Origin: an uncultured Tenacibaculum sp.
GTDB taxonomy: Bacteria > Bacteroidota > Bacteroidia > Flavobacteriales > Flavobacteriaceae
Assembly: GCA_947498055.1 (NCBI GenBank)
Contig: CANMJA010000007.1
Coordinates: 93,966 to 157,965 of the forward strand
Direction of reading: 5' to 3'
DNA length: 64,000 bases
A program made the position numbers and the translations under genes. The notes below the pieces were generated by a model. It did not search any database and was not told the DNA's origin. It was given only the letters and a program-made list of their open reading frames with translations. How positions within the stretch are numbered: position 1 is the first letter of the stretch; every line of letters begins with the position of its first letter. Below, piece after piece: positions 1 through 8,900 of this stretch.

Positions 1-672
1 GAATTTAAAAAAGGTCCTATTTTTTCTAACATGATTTTAATTGATGAAATTAACAGGGCGCCAGCAAAAACACAAGCTGCTTTGTTTGAAGTGATGGAAG
101 AGAAACAGATAACTATGGATGGTACTCGTTATAAAATGAAGCCTCCTTTTATTGTTTTAGCTACACAAAACCCTATAGAACAAGAAGGAACTTATCGTTT
201 ACCTGAAGCACAATTAGATCGTTTTTTATTTAAAATTAATGTAGAGTATCCTACAGCTACGGAAGAATTAGAAATTGTTGCTAGAGAACAAGCACTTATT
301 GAAGGATACAAATTAGATAAAGTAGAAAAAGTAATTACTGGCGAAGAAGTTTTAAAATACAGAGCTTTAATTAGAAATATAAAGGTAGAAAGAAACCTAT
401 TAGAATATATCGCCAATATTGTTGTAAACACAAGAAACAATTCCTTTTTATTTTTAGGAGCATCACCAAGGGCTACTATTTCTATTTTAAAAGCTTCTAA
501 ATCTTTTGCAGCTATTAGTGGTAGAGATTTTGTTACCCCGGAGGATATAAAAAATGCTGCAATTCCTGTATTAGAACATAGAGTAATTGTAACTCCTGAA
601 CGTGAAATGGAAGGAATTACTAGTAAACAAATTATTGAACAGATTATTGAATCTGTAGAGATTCCTAGATAA
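1..672 (+). CDS. MoxR-family AAA+ ATPase (5' end missing)
   Basis: Open from the first base of the window, so the N-terminus with Walker A lies upstream; 223 residues remain. Visible motifs are Walker B and following residues ([15 protein letters not shown]), sensor 1 ([16 protein letters not shown]), the arginine-finger region LPEAQLDRF and the C-terminal lid with GASPRA. MoxR ATPases act as chaperones that mature or insert metal centres or act on partner proteins with a von Willebrand A fold. The DUF58 gene 42 bases downstream is the usual MoxR partner, so the two form one operon. The substrate cannot be told from the sequence. Confidence 0.95.
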   Translation, partial: EFKKGPIFSNMILIDEINRAPAKTQAALFEVMEEKQITMDGTRYKMKPPFIVLATQNPIEQEGTYRLPEAQLDRFLFKINVEYPTATEELEIVAREQALIEGYKLDKVEKVITGEEVLKYRALIRNIKVERNLLEYIANIVVNTRNNSFLFLGASPRATISILKASKSFAAISGRDFVTPEDIKNAAIPVLEHRVIVTPEREMEGITSKQIIEQIIESVEIPR

Positions 673-714
673 TTAAATACACAAAGTTAATTAGTTGAAA
701 ACGTAATCAAATTA

Positions 715-2049
715 ATGAAAAACCTGTACAAATCTTTATTTCTTAATAATAGACTTTTCTATGTTTTATCTGTAATAATAGTATTATTTATTATAGGTTT
801 TTTTACACCTGTTTTTTTTTCAGTCGCTAAAATAGCTTTGTTTAGTATCTCTTTACTAACGCTTATAGATTTTTTTCTTTTATTTTCGTTTAAAAACGGG
901 TTTTCATTACAACGAATTCTTCCTGAAAGATTATCTAATGGAGATAGAAATAATATAAAATTATTAATCACCAATAATTACAGTTTTAAAATACATACTA
1001 AATTAATTGAAGAGCTACCATATCAATTACAAAACAGGAATTTTAATCTAACAGAAAAATTTTATCCAAAAGAAGAAAAAAAAATAAAATACAGCGTTAC
1101 TCCATATATACGAGGCGACTATAATTTTGGTAACACCAATGTTTACGCTTCTTCTCCTTTACAATTAGTTACCAAAAAATATGTTTTAGGAAACACGAAA
1201 AACATTCAATGCTATCCTTCTTTTTTAAAATTGCAAGAATTCAATTTAAAGGCCATATCCAATAATTTAACTAGTCAGGGAAGTAAAAAAATAAGAAGGA
1301 TTGGAAACTCTCTAGAATTTGAACAAATTAAAGAATATGTTTCTGGCGACGATATACGAACCTTAAATTGGAAAGCTACAGCTAAAAGAAATCAATTAAT
1401 GGTAAATCAGTATGTAGAAGAAAAATCTCAAGCTGTATATTCTATTATTGATACAGGAAGGCCTATGCAAATGCATTTTGACAACATTAATTTATTAGAT
1501 TATGCTATTAATGCAACTTTAGCAGTTAGTAATATTATTCTGAAAAAACAAGATAAAGCAGGCATGTTTACTTTCTCTAAAAAAATAGAGAATATTATTG
1601 TTGCTGAACAACGTAATTCTCAAATGAATTTAATTTCAGAGACATTATATAATATTAAAACTGACTTTTTAGAATCAGATTACAGTTTGTTATATGCTTC
1701 TATAAAAAGAAAAATACCTAGTAGAAGTTTGCTTATATTGTATACAAATTTTGAAACTTTAGACGCTTTAAAACGTCAATTACCTTACTTAAGAGCTATT
1801 GCTAAAAATCATGTTTTACTGGTCGTATTCTTTAAAAACACTGAATTAAATGAAATTGTACAAGAAAAAGCAACTTCTGTAAACGATGTATACGACAAAA
1901 TAATTGCTGAAAAGTTTATGTATGAAAAAAAACAAATAGCAAATGAATTAAAAAAATATGGTATACAATCTGTTTTAACCAAACCAAAAGACTTAACAGG
2001 TAATACTATTAATAGATATTTAGAATTAAAATTGCGAGGATTGTTTTAA
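715..2049 (+). CDS. DUF58 domain membrane protein
   Basis: The 444-residue protein has two N-terminal membrane segments (about residues 15-55), then an extracytoplasmic beta-rich stretch and a C-terminal DUF58/vWA-like domain. The DUF58 signature GDDIRTLNWKATAKR is at about residues 211-225 and is followed by a strand ending in IIDTGRPM, where vWA folds place their metal site. DUF58 proteins nearly always sit beside MoxR ATPases, as here, and are thought to be their membrane-anchored partners. The start ATG at 715 directly precedes the hydrophobic segment. The exact role is unknown. Confidence 0.9.
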   Translation: MKNLYKSLFLNNRLFYVLSVIIVLFIIGFFTPVFFSVAKIALFSISLLTLIDFFLLFSFKNGFSLQRILPERLSNGDRNNIKLLITNNYSFKIHTKLIEELPYQLQNRNFNLTEKFYPKEEKKIKYSVTPYIRGDYNFGNTNVYASSPLQLVTKKYVLGNTKNIQCYPSFLKLQEFNLKAISNNLTSQGSKKIRRIGNSLEFEQIKEYVSGDDIRTLNWKATAKRNQLMVNQYVEEKSQAVYSIIDTGRPMQMHFDNINLLDYAINATLAVSNIILKKQDKAGMFTFSKKIENIIVAEQRNSQMNLISETLYNIKTDFLESDYSLLYASIKRKIPSRSLLILYTNFETLDALKRQLPYLRAIAKNHVLLVVFFKNTELNEIVQEKATSVNDVYDKIIAEKFMYEKKQIANELKKYGIQSVLTKPKDLTGNTINRYLELKLRGLF

Positions 2050-2105
2050 TTCTCTATTTTGGTTGCTTATTAACATAATTTATTTAAATTAAAAATTGAC
2101 TAACC

Positions 2106-2450
2106 ATGAGTGATTTAAAATTAAAACTTAAAAGAATTGACCCTGTAAAGTATTCTTTTCTTTCTGCTGTAACTATTGCCGTTTTTTCAATAATATTAAT
2201 GTTAATCTCATTTATACTTGGCCGTCTTTTTGGTGGTATTATTGGCGGTATGTTTTTATCTGCTTTAGTTTCTTCTGAAGGAGGAATACAAGCAATGATT
2301 ATTGCTCCTATAGTTTACTTCATATTTGGATTTATTTTTAGTTTTATTTTAATTTCTATTTATAATTTCTTCTTAAAGAAAGCAGGAGGATTATATATTA
2401 CTTTTGAACAATCTCCAGATAACGACATTTCAAGAATTGGAGGAGAATAA
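2106..2450 (+). CDS. Small membrane protein, DUF3566-like
   Basis: A 114-residue protein with a charged N-terminus (KLKLKRIDPVKY) and two or three hydrophobic segments at about residues 18-55 and 64-92. The opening lysines and IDP, then a long helix with a glycine-rich turn (GRLFGGIIGG), recall DUF3566 transmembrane proteins, but I assign this only tentatively. It follows the DUF58 gene by 56 bases on the same strand and is closed by a hairpin terminator at 2474, so it is probably the last gene of the MoxR operon. Confidence 0.7.
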   Translation: MSDLKLKLKRIDPVKYSFLSAVTIAVFSIILMLISFILGRLFGGIIGGMFLSALVSSEGGIQAMIIAPIVYFIFGFIFSFILISIYNFFLKKAGGLYITFEQSPDNDISRIGGE

Positions 2451-2473
2451 CTTCTAATTTTTCTAATTTATAT

Positions 2474-2508
2474 AAAAGAAATCGTCTATTTGTTAGTCGA
2501 TTTCTTTT
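2474..2508 (+). terminator. Intrinsic terminator of the MoxR/DUF58 operon
   Basis: Inverted repeat aaaagaaatcg / cgatttctttt (11 bp) with a 13-base loop, 24 bases after the stop codon at 2450. The T-rich 3' arm serves as the U tract. Confidence 0.75.
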
Positions 2509-2591
2509 GTATTATACTACATACCTATACTATTAACTAGCAATTAATTATTCAAATAAAAACTACAAACCAGATAATTAAAATTATTTTT

Positions 2592-3806
2592 ATGAAGTTT
2601 TACTCTATCTTTTTCCTATCAATTATCTTATACTCATGTACTCCAGAAAAGAAAGTCTCAAAATTAAAAATAGGTAATTACAAAGCAATATTGCATATTC
2701 AAGACAAACAAGAAATCCCTTTTAATTTTGAAGTAGAAAGTGATAATAAGCTTTCTATTTTTAATGCTAAAGAAGTAATTAAAGTTCATGAAATTACTTA
2801 TAAAAATGATTCTGTAAAAATACAATTACCTTATTTTGAAGGGTATATTTCTGCTAAAATAAATAATCAAAAACTAAATGGTTACTTCGTAAAACCTAGT
2901 TTAAACAGAGTAGTTCCTTTTTCTGCTAGCTTGCATGATTCTAGATTCGATATCACTGCAAAACCTAAAACAAACATCAGTGGAAATTGGGAAACTATTT
3001 TTAGCCCTAATTCTAAAGAAGATACATATATAGCAAAAGGTATTTTTAAACAAAATGGAAATAAAGTAACTGGTACTTTTAGAACTACTACTGGAGATTA
3101 TCGTTATTTAGAAGGTATTATTAACAATGATATAGTAAAAATGTCAACCTTTGATGGTGCACATGCTTTTCTTTTTACTGCAAAAGCTACAGATTCTACT
3201 TTACATGGTTTTTTCTACTCTGGAAATCACTGGAAAGAACCTTTTGTAGCAAAATTAAATAATGATTATGAATTACCAAACGATGAAACATTAACCTATT
3301 TAAAAGAAGGTTATGATACTGTTTCTTTCTCTTTTCCAGATGAAACTGGCAAATTAATTTCATTAAAGGATAAAAAATATAAGGGAAAAGTTACTGTATT
3401 ACAAATTATGGGTACTTGGTGTCCTAATTGTTTAGATGAAAGTAAATATTATTCAGAAGTATATCCAAAATTTAATGCCAAAGGTGTTGAGTTTATTGCT
3501 TTAGCTTTTGAAATAGCTAAAGATAAAAAAGAGGCTTTTGATTTAATTAATCGATTAAAAGAGCAAACAAATATTACTTATCCCATATTATTAGCCCAAC
3601 ATGGATCTGCCAGTAAAATTTCTGCACAAGAAAAACTTCCTATGCTTAATCATATTTTATCGTACCCAACTACTATTTTTATCGATAAAAAAGGAAAAGT
3701 TCGTAAAATTCATACTGGTTTTAACGGTCCTGCAACTGGACAGAAATATATTGATTTTAAGAAGACTTTTGAAAGTTTTCTAAATACTTTGATTAAAGAA
3801 GAATAG
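2592..3806 (+). CDS. TlpA-like thioredoxin-fold lipoprotein
   Basis: 404 residues. A lipoprotein signal (MKFYSIFFLSIILYSC, Cys16) is followed by a roughly 210-residue beta-rich N-terminal region that I cannot name and a C-terminal AhpC/TSA-TlpA domain. The active site is GTWCPNC at about residues 275-281, a redox CxxC, and the cis-proline loop region reads YPTTIFIDKKGKVRK. Such proteins act in the periplasm as thiol-disulfide reductases or in defence against oxidative damage. The gene is preceded by a terminator and has its own leader; no partner is evident. Confidence 0.88.
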   Translation: MKFYSIFFLSIILYSCTPEKKVSKLKIGNYKAILHIQDKQEIPFNFEVESDNKLSIFNAKEVIKVHEITYKNDSVKIQLPYFEGYISAKINNQKLNGYFVKPSLNRVVPFSASLHDSRFDITAKPKTNISGNWETIFSPNSKEDTYIAKGIFKQNGNKVTGTFRTTTGDYRYLEGIINNDIVKMSTFDGAHAFLFTAKATDSTLHGFFYSGNHWKEPFVAKLNNDYELPNDETLTYLKEGYDTVSFSFPDETGKLISLKDKKYKGKVTVLQIMGTWCPNCLDESKYYSEVYPKFNAKGVEFIALAFEIAKDKKEAFDLINRLKEQTNITYPILLAQHGSASKISAQEKLPMLNHILSYPTTIFIDKKGKVRKIHTGFNGPATGQKYIDFKKTFESFLNTLIKEE

Positions 3807-3917
3807 TCTCTTTTTATAGCAGTTATTCACATTTTTAGCTTTTAAAAAAGTTTTTCAATATGACAATAAACTTACTTGTAATTAGAACTGAAAAACTTGA
3901 ATTGTTAAAGAAACAAT

Positions 3918-4628
3918 ATGAAATACTTATTTATAATAACATCTATTTCCTTTTTATTAGGATGTAAAAATAAAATCAAAAAACAACATTTTGGTCGTAT
4001 TAAAATTGTACCTATTTATTGTAAGTATGATCAAAATTCAGCCAAATTTTTAGATTCAGATTACAAGATTTTTAGTAAAATCAATAATCAAATTTTAGAG
4101 TTAAAAATACCTGTGCATTACAATTTAATATTCGATAGTTTGAATTATGGAAGTTATTTTGTTGAGTATAATACCATTTATAACCAAAAAAAAGTTTTAA
4201 ATTTCATGGTGTCAAAACCTACTTTAGATAAAGTAAATCTTTGTTTTGATTCAATGGATTATAGTTTAAATAAAACCAATCTGTTTATTAATCAACTAAA
4301 ATTAGGACAAACTTTAGTTATTAATTTCAAATCTAGGAGTTGCTTTGATGGTGATGAAGCTCAATTAAAAATAACTAAAAATGATTCTCTTTTTACAGCT
4401 GAGTATAAAAAACAAAAAATTAATTTATCAAAACCTCAAATAAAGTTAATCGAAGAATTCGAAATAGAATTAAGAAATGGTGCTAAAGGACTTTATTCAA
4501 CAATAGACACCTATAACTTATATATAGAAGATACTTCAAAAAAATATACTAAAGAGGATAGTAGTAATAAGTGGCGAGGATTCTATAATCTAATAAATTT
4601 ATTAGAACTAAAAAAAGACGATAAATAG
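3918..4628 (+). CDS. Putative lipoprotein of unknown function
   Basis: 236 residues starting with a lipoprotein signal (MKYLFIITSISFLLGC, Cys16). The rest is soluble, rich in lysine, asparagine and isoleucine and predicted mostly beta; I recognise no domain. It begins 111 bases after the thioredoxin-like gene and ends 9 bases before the convergent mscS gene, with no clear terminator in between. Composition matches its neighbours, so transfer is not indicated. Confidence 0.75.
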   Translation: MKYLFIITSISFLLGCKNKIKKQHFGRIKIVPIYCKYDQNSAKFLDSDYKIFSKINNQILELKIPVHYNLIFDSLNYGSYFVEYNTIYNQKKVLNFMVSKPTLDKVNLCFDSMDYSLNKTNLFINQLKLGQTLVINFKSRSCFDGDEAQLKITKNDSLFTAEYKKQKINLSKPQIKLIEEFEIELRNGAKGLYSTIDTYNLYIEDTSKKYTKEDSSNKWRGFYNLINLLELKKDDK

Positions 4629-4637
4629 ACACCTCAA

Positions 4638-5480
4638 TTACAAATTAATTTGCTTATTAATCGGAATTGGTAAATCTACACCTTCTGCAATAAATCGTTT
4701 ATGAACAGCTTCTTTTAACTTACACTTTGTTTTAAACTCTTTAAAAGGTTCTATCAACCAAACATAAGCCCTTAAATGTAAATGATCTGGATGCACATCT
4801 ATTACTCTAACATCTATTTCTTTGCTATCTTTTATAGTTTCTTTTATTACGTTAGGTAATTTTACAGCTTCTTCTTGAATTATCTTTCTTGCTAAATCAA
4901 TATCTGCCTTTATTCCTACTTTAAAATTATTAAAACTTAATACATGCGAATCTTCTATAGAATGGTTTAATATAGAATCTGTACTAATTACTGAGTTTGG
5001 TATTATTAATCGTTTATTTTCAAAATTATTAATTACTGTGTGACGAAGTGTAATATCTTCCACAATTCCCACTCTAGTATCGTCTAATTTAATATAATCT
5101 CCTACTCTAAATGGCTTAAATATTACAATAAAAGCACCAGCTATTAAATTAGATAAAGCTGCTTGCGCTGCAAAACCAATAATTGCTGCTAAAATACCTG
5201 CTCCAGAAAATATAAATGCTGCTTTACTTCTAAATAAAGGAACCGTTAGTACTATAAAAATTAAGGCAAAAATTCCTACAAAAAACTTTACAGAATTTCT
5301 TAAAAACTGAATACTTGTTCTACCAAAACGGTCTACTTTTCTTCTTTTTATAATTTGTAAAATTAAATACTTAATTGCCCTAGAAATTACCCAAGCAACG
5401 AATATTATAAAAATAATATATCCCATGATTCCTATTAAGGAATCTAAATTAAATAACTGATTTATATATTTATTTTGCAT
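4638..5480 (-). CDS. Small-conductance mechanosensitive channel, MscS family
   Basis: 280 residues with three membrane helices (about 15-35, 60-82, 90-125). The third carries the glycine/alanine-rich pore lining (GILAAIIGFAAQAALSNLIA), and is followed by the beta domain (FKPFRVGDYIKLDDTRVGIV) and the alpha/beta cytoplasmic vestibule. It opens on membrane tension to release solutes in hypo-osmotic shock. Its ATG overlaps the parC stop codon by one base (TAATG at 5482-5478), so it is translationally coupled to parC. Confidence 0.95.
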   Translation of the reverse strand: MQNKYINQLFNLDSLIGIMGYIIFIIFVAWVISRAIKYLILQIIKRRKVDRFGRTSIQFLRNSVKFFVGIFALIFIVLTVPLFRSKAAFIFSGAGILAAIIGFAAQAALSNLIAGAFIVIFKPFRVGDYIKLDDTRVGIVEDITLRHTVINNFENKRLIIPNSVISTDSILNHSIEDSHVLSFNNFKVGIKADIDLARKIIQEEAVKLPNVIKETIKDSKEIDVRVIDVHPDHLHLRAYVWLIEPFKEFKTKCKLKEAVHKRFIAEGVDLPIPINKQINL

Positions 5481-8185
5481 TAAAACAAGGCAGTTTGACT
5501 ATCATCTCCTTCGTTTTCTTTCTTCTTTTTTATTGCATTTTCTAATGCTTTTTTAGCTTTTTCCTCTTTACTTATACTTGTTGTTTTTATTTCTTCAACA
5601 TCACTCTCTATACCATTTGTTATTTGTTCCTCTTCATTAACTTCTATTTCTTCTACTTTTTCAACAGGCTCCTCATAAGGAAGTGATTCTAAAAAGTTAA
5701 CTGTTCTTATTTTTGCTGCTGTTAGTTGATTACCTATCGCTTTTATTCCTTTTATAGATATGAATTCTTCAAAATTAACATTCATTTTAGGCAAACTACG
5801 CTTAGAGAATATTACTTCTACAACTGGTCTATAATCGGTAGCTACAATTTGTAACTGAGATTTTTCATGATCTGTTATAAAAACTTCCTCTTTATCTGTA
5901 GATTCTAATAAAAATCGTTTTACAAAGTAACGCTCTTTATGTCCATCAAAATAAATAGCAGAAATAGGTTTATTAGGATTCCATTTTTCTAATACAATCA
6001 TATGATTATCAAAATGCATTGTTAAATCTGGAGTTACTGCTTTAATTTTCCCTGATTGTAGTACAATTAAAATTTTATCTTCTGCTTTAAATTCTCCTAA
6101 CAACTCTCCTCTTTCATCTACGTTTAAACGTCTAACAGTATCATCAAACCATATTTTTCTTGGTTTTAAAGTAGAAACTCCTGCTTCTTTAAACTCAATT
6201 TTTCGTATGGCATGTTTAGTTACTAAGTTGCCTCTTACGCTTCTTCCTTTAATAGCTAAATCAGCAAAATCTAAATCCCATTTTAATTTCTTAACACTTC
6301 CAACCGATCTTAGTAAAACGGTAACTACCTCAGCTTCTCCGTTAGGATTTGCTGAAAAATACAGTAATTTAGATCCTTTATTCCCGTTTGTTAAATCATA
6401 TTCTTTATCTCTAGTTATAGATGTAACGTTAAAACGTTTCATATAATTTGGTCCACGAGTACCATCTTTATAAATTAAATTATAAACCGTTCTCTTATCT
6501 TTTTTCTTAAAAATAGCTACATGTACAATTCCTTTACCCACAAAAGTTTTAGAATCTACCTTGGTAACAATCATACTACCGTTTTCTTTAAAAACGATAA
6601 TGTCATCTATATCTGCACAATCACATACAAATTCATCCTTTTTTAAAGAAGTTCCTATAAAACCTTCTTCTCTATTTACATAGAGTTTAGAATTACGCAT
6701 TACTACCTTTGTAGCTACAATATCATCAAAAATTCTAATTTCTGTTTTACGTTCTCTTCCCTTACCGTATTTTGTTTTTAAATTTGTAAAATAATCAATA
6801 GCAAACTCTATTAAATTATCTAAATGATGTTTTACTTCTGCTATTTTTTCTTCTAATCCTTCAATAAATTGTTTTGCTTTATCTATATCGAATTTAGAAA
6901 TCTTTTTAATTCTAATTTCTGTTAAACGAACAATATCTTCTTCTGTAACAGCTCTTTTTAAATGTTTTATATGTGGTTTTAATCCTTCATCTATTGCTTT
7001 AATTACTCCTTCCCATGTTTCTTGTTCTTCAATATCACGATAAATTCTATTTTCAATAAAAATTCGTTCTAAAGAAGCAAAATGCCATTGTTCTTCTAAT
7101 TCATGTAATTGAATTTCTAATTCTCTTTTTAGTAATTCAACTGTAAAATCGGTAGATCTTTTTAGTATTTCTGAAACTCCAATAAAAATAGGTTTGTTAT
7201 CTTCAATAATACAGCTTAGAGGCGAAATAGAATTTTCACAACTAGTGAAAGCATACAAGGCATCTATGGTTTTATCTGGCGATATATTTGGTGGTAAATG
7301 CACCAAAATTTCTACATTGGCTGCTGTATTGTCTTCAATTTTTCGAATCTTTATCTTTCCTTTATCATTGGCTTTTAAAATACTATCTATTAATGAAGAA
7401 GTTGTAGTACTAAAAGGAATTTCAGTAATAACTAATGTCTTTTTATCTAACTGCGAAATTTTTGCTCTAACTCGAACCTTTCCTCCTCGCAATCCATCAT
7501 TATAATTGGTAAAATCGGCAATTCCTCCCGTTAAAAAATCGGGAACAATCGTAAAATTTCTACCTTTTAAATGTTTTATAGAAGCATCTATTAATTCTAT
7601 AAAATTATGTGGTAATATTTTTGTAGATAATCCTACTGCAATACCTTCTGCTCCTTGTTTTAATAGTAAAGGGAATTTTACAGGAAGGTTTACAGGTTCT
7701 TTTCTTCTACCATCATACGATGCTTGCCATTCTGTAGTTTTGGCATTAAACACAACTTCTAAGGCAAATTTAGATAAACGAGCTTCTATATAACGAGAAG
7801 CTGCTGCTCTATCTCCTGTTAAAATATTTCCCCAGTTACCTTGCATATCTATTAACAACTCCTTTTGCCCCATTTGCACCATTGCATCACCAATAGAAGC
7901 ATCTCCATGTGGATGGTATTGCATGGTATGCCCTACAATATTTGCTACTTTATTGTAGCGACCATCATCTAAATCTTTCATAGAATGCATAATACGACGT
8001 TGCACTGGTTTAAAACCATCTTCTATAGAAGGTACTGCACGTTCTAAAATTACATAGGAAGCATAATCTAAAAACCATTCTTTATACATACCAGTTACTT
8101 TCGTAATGGTTTCTGTATTTTCTAACGGAGTTTCATTTGTTAATTCTTCGTCGTGTTCGTCGTAATTGTTGTTTTCTTCGCTCAT
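5480..8185 (-). CDS. parC: DNA topoisomerase IV subunit A
   Basis: 901 residues. The breakage-reunion domain has the GyrA/ParC block HTMQYHPHGDASIGDAMVQ (about 86-104) and the catalytic tyrosine in AAASRYIEARL (Tyr132). A coiled-coil tower (about 350-460) and a C-terminal beta-propeller-like half follow, then an acidic/lysine-rich tail from about residue 835. Pairing with ParE, it decatenates daughter chromosomes. It lies in a minus-strand operon after parE and a nucleotidyltransferase gene and is coupled to mscS. The adjacent ParE and the lack of a GyrA box (QRRGGxG-type) favour topoisomerase IV over gyrase. Confidence 0.93.
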   Translation of the reverse strand: MSEENNNYDEHDEELTNETPLENTETITKVTGMYKEWFLDYASYVILERAVPSIEDGFKPVQRRIMHSMKDLDDGRYNKVANIVGHTMQYHPHGDASIGDAMVQMGQKELLIDMQGNWGNILTGDRAAASRYIEARLSKFALEVVFNAKTTEWQASYDGRRKEPVNLPVKFPLLLKQGAEGIAVGLSTKILPHNFIELIDASIKHLKGRNFTIVPDFLTGGIADFTNYNDGLRGGKVRVRAKISQLDKKTLVITEIPFSTTTSSLIDSILKANDKGKIKIRKIEDNTAANVEILVHLPPNISPDKTIDALYAFTSCENSISPLSCIIEDNKPIFIGVSEILKRSTDFTVELLKRELEIQLHELEEQWHFASLERIFIENRIYRDIEEQETWEGVIKAIDEGLKPHIKHLKRAVTEEDIVRLTEIRIKKISKFDIDKAKQFIEGLEEKIAEVKHHLDNLIEFAIDYFTNLKTKYGKGRERKTEIRIFDDIVATKVVMRNSKLYVNREEGFIGTSLKKDEFVCDCADIDDIIVFKENGSMIVTKVDSKTFVGKGIVHVAIFKKKDKRTVYNLIYKDGTRGPNYMKRFNVTSITRDKEYDLTNGNKGSKLLYFSANPNGEAEVVTVLLRSVGSVKKLKWDLDFADLAIKGRSVRGNLVTKHAIRKIEFKEAGVSTLKPRKIWFDDTVRRLNVDERGELLGEFKAEDKILIVLQSGKIKAVTPDLTMHFDNHMIVLEKWNPNKPISAIYFDGHKERYFVKRFLLESTDKEEVFITDHEKSQLQIVATDYRPVVEVIFSKRSLPKMNVNFEEFISIKGIKAIGNQLTAAKIRTVNFLESLPYEEPVEKVEEIEVNEEEQITNGIESDVEEIKTTSISKEEKAKKALENAIKKKKENEGDDSQTALF

Positions 8186-8200
8186 TTAGTAACGTTTAAC

Positions 8201-8680
8201 CTACCCTTTTTTATGTATTTGCTGGAGTTGTTGAATATCTAATAAATCTTTTGGACGTTGTGCTTTTAATTTACTATCAATAAGATCATCTAATGATAAT
8301 ACCCTCCATTTAACAATTTTTTCTTCATTTATAATCGCTTCAATAGAATTTTTATAAGCCTCTTGAAAAGTTTTAATAGAAGAAAATTTTGTTATAAGTT
8401 CTAAATTTAAATCTAATGGAGAGAATTTCACAGAAATATTTTGTTTTTGCATCTTAACTTCTTCAGGGAAATCTTCTATCTCATAATCCATAGCTTTAAA
8501 CACTTTTACTAATTTTTTTAAATTTTCTTCTGTAGTCTCTATCCAAAAATCTACATCAGCTGAATGCCTTTGATAACCATGAAAGTTAACAGCTCCACCA
8601 CCTACCATAATCATTCTTACTTCAAATTGATTTGTTAAGCTTATAAATTGATTTATTTTTTCTTCCCAAATTTTATTCAT
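8201..8680 (-). CDS. Minimal nucleotidyltransferase (MNT/AbiEii-like fold)
   Basis: 159 residues. The nucleotidyltransferase signature is intact: VGGGAVNFHG (about 27-36), then ADVDFWIE (about 41-48) with the metal-binding Asp-x-Asp pair, and a likely third acidic residue in LDLNLELI. The C-terminal helix has LDDLIDSKLKAQRPKDLLD, as in DUF6036/AbiEii-type proteins. Such enzymes transfer NMP to RNA or protein and are often toxins or antitoxins. The start ATG overlaps the end of a 58-residue upstream ORF, and parC begins 15 bases downstream. The target is unknown. Confidence 0.85.
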   Translation of the reverse strand: MNKIWEEKINQFISLTNQFEVRMIMVGGGAVNFHGYQRHSADVDFWIETTEENLKKLVKVFKAMDYEIEDFPEEVKMQKQNISVKFSPLDLNLELITKFSSIKTFQEAYKNSIEAIINEEKIVKWRVLSLDDLIDSKLKAQRPKDLLDIQQLQQIHKKG

Positions 8681-8849
8681 TAATTACAATTATAAAATTA
8701 TTGTTTTCCTTTTTCTTTTTAGTTGGAAACTTTTTTAAACGTTCCATCATTCTATAAAATGAAATAACTCTTAAACTTGGTGAAAGCTTTAAAAAATCTT
8801 TCAATTGCTTAGCATTACTTTCTTCTTTTGTTTGAAACGTTATCTTCAT
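8673..8849 (-). CDS. Small basic protein overlapping the nucleotidyltransferase gene
   Basis: A 58-residue ORF reading from ATG at 8849 to TAA at 8675-8673. It begins MKITFQTKEESNAKQLKDFL and ends KKKKENNNFIIVINE; about one residue in five is lysine. It overlaps the start of the nucleotidyltransferase by 8 bases (ATGAATAA), the spacing of a translationally coupled pair, and lies 51 bases after parE. I know no domain. The length, charge and coupling resemble the first gene of a two-gene toxin-antitoxin-like module, but that is inference. Confidence 0.65.
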   Translation of the reverse strand: MKITFQTKEESNAKQLKDFLKLSPSLRVISFYRMMERLKKFPTKKKKENNNFIIVINE

Positions 8850-8900
8850 AATAATAAAAATCTAAATTTAGAATAATAATTCTCTTTATTAACTTATTTT

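Noticed and set aside
4640..4651. Palindrome CAAATTAATTTG at the end of mscS
   Set aside because: Lies in the last codons of mscS, short AT-rich, no tract; no reason to see a terminator.
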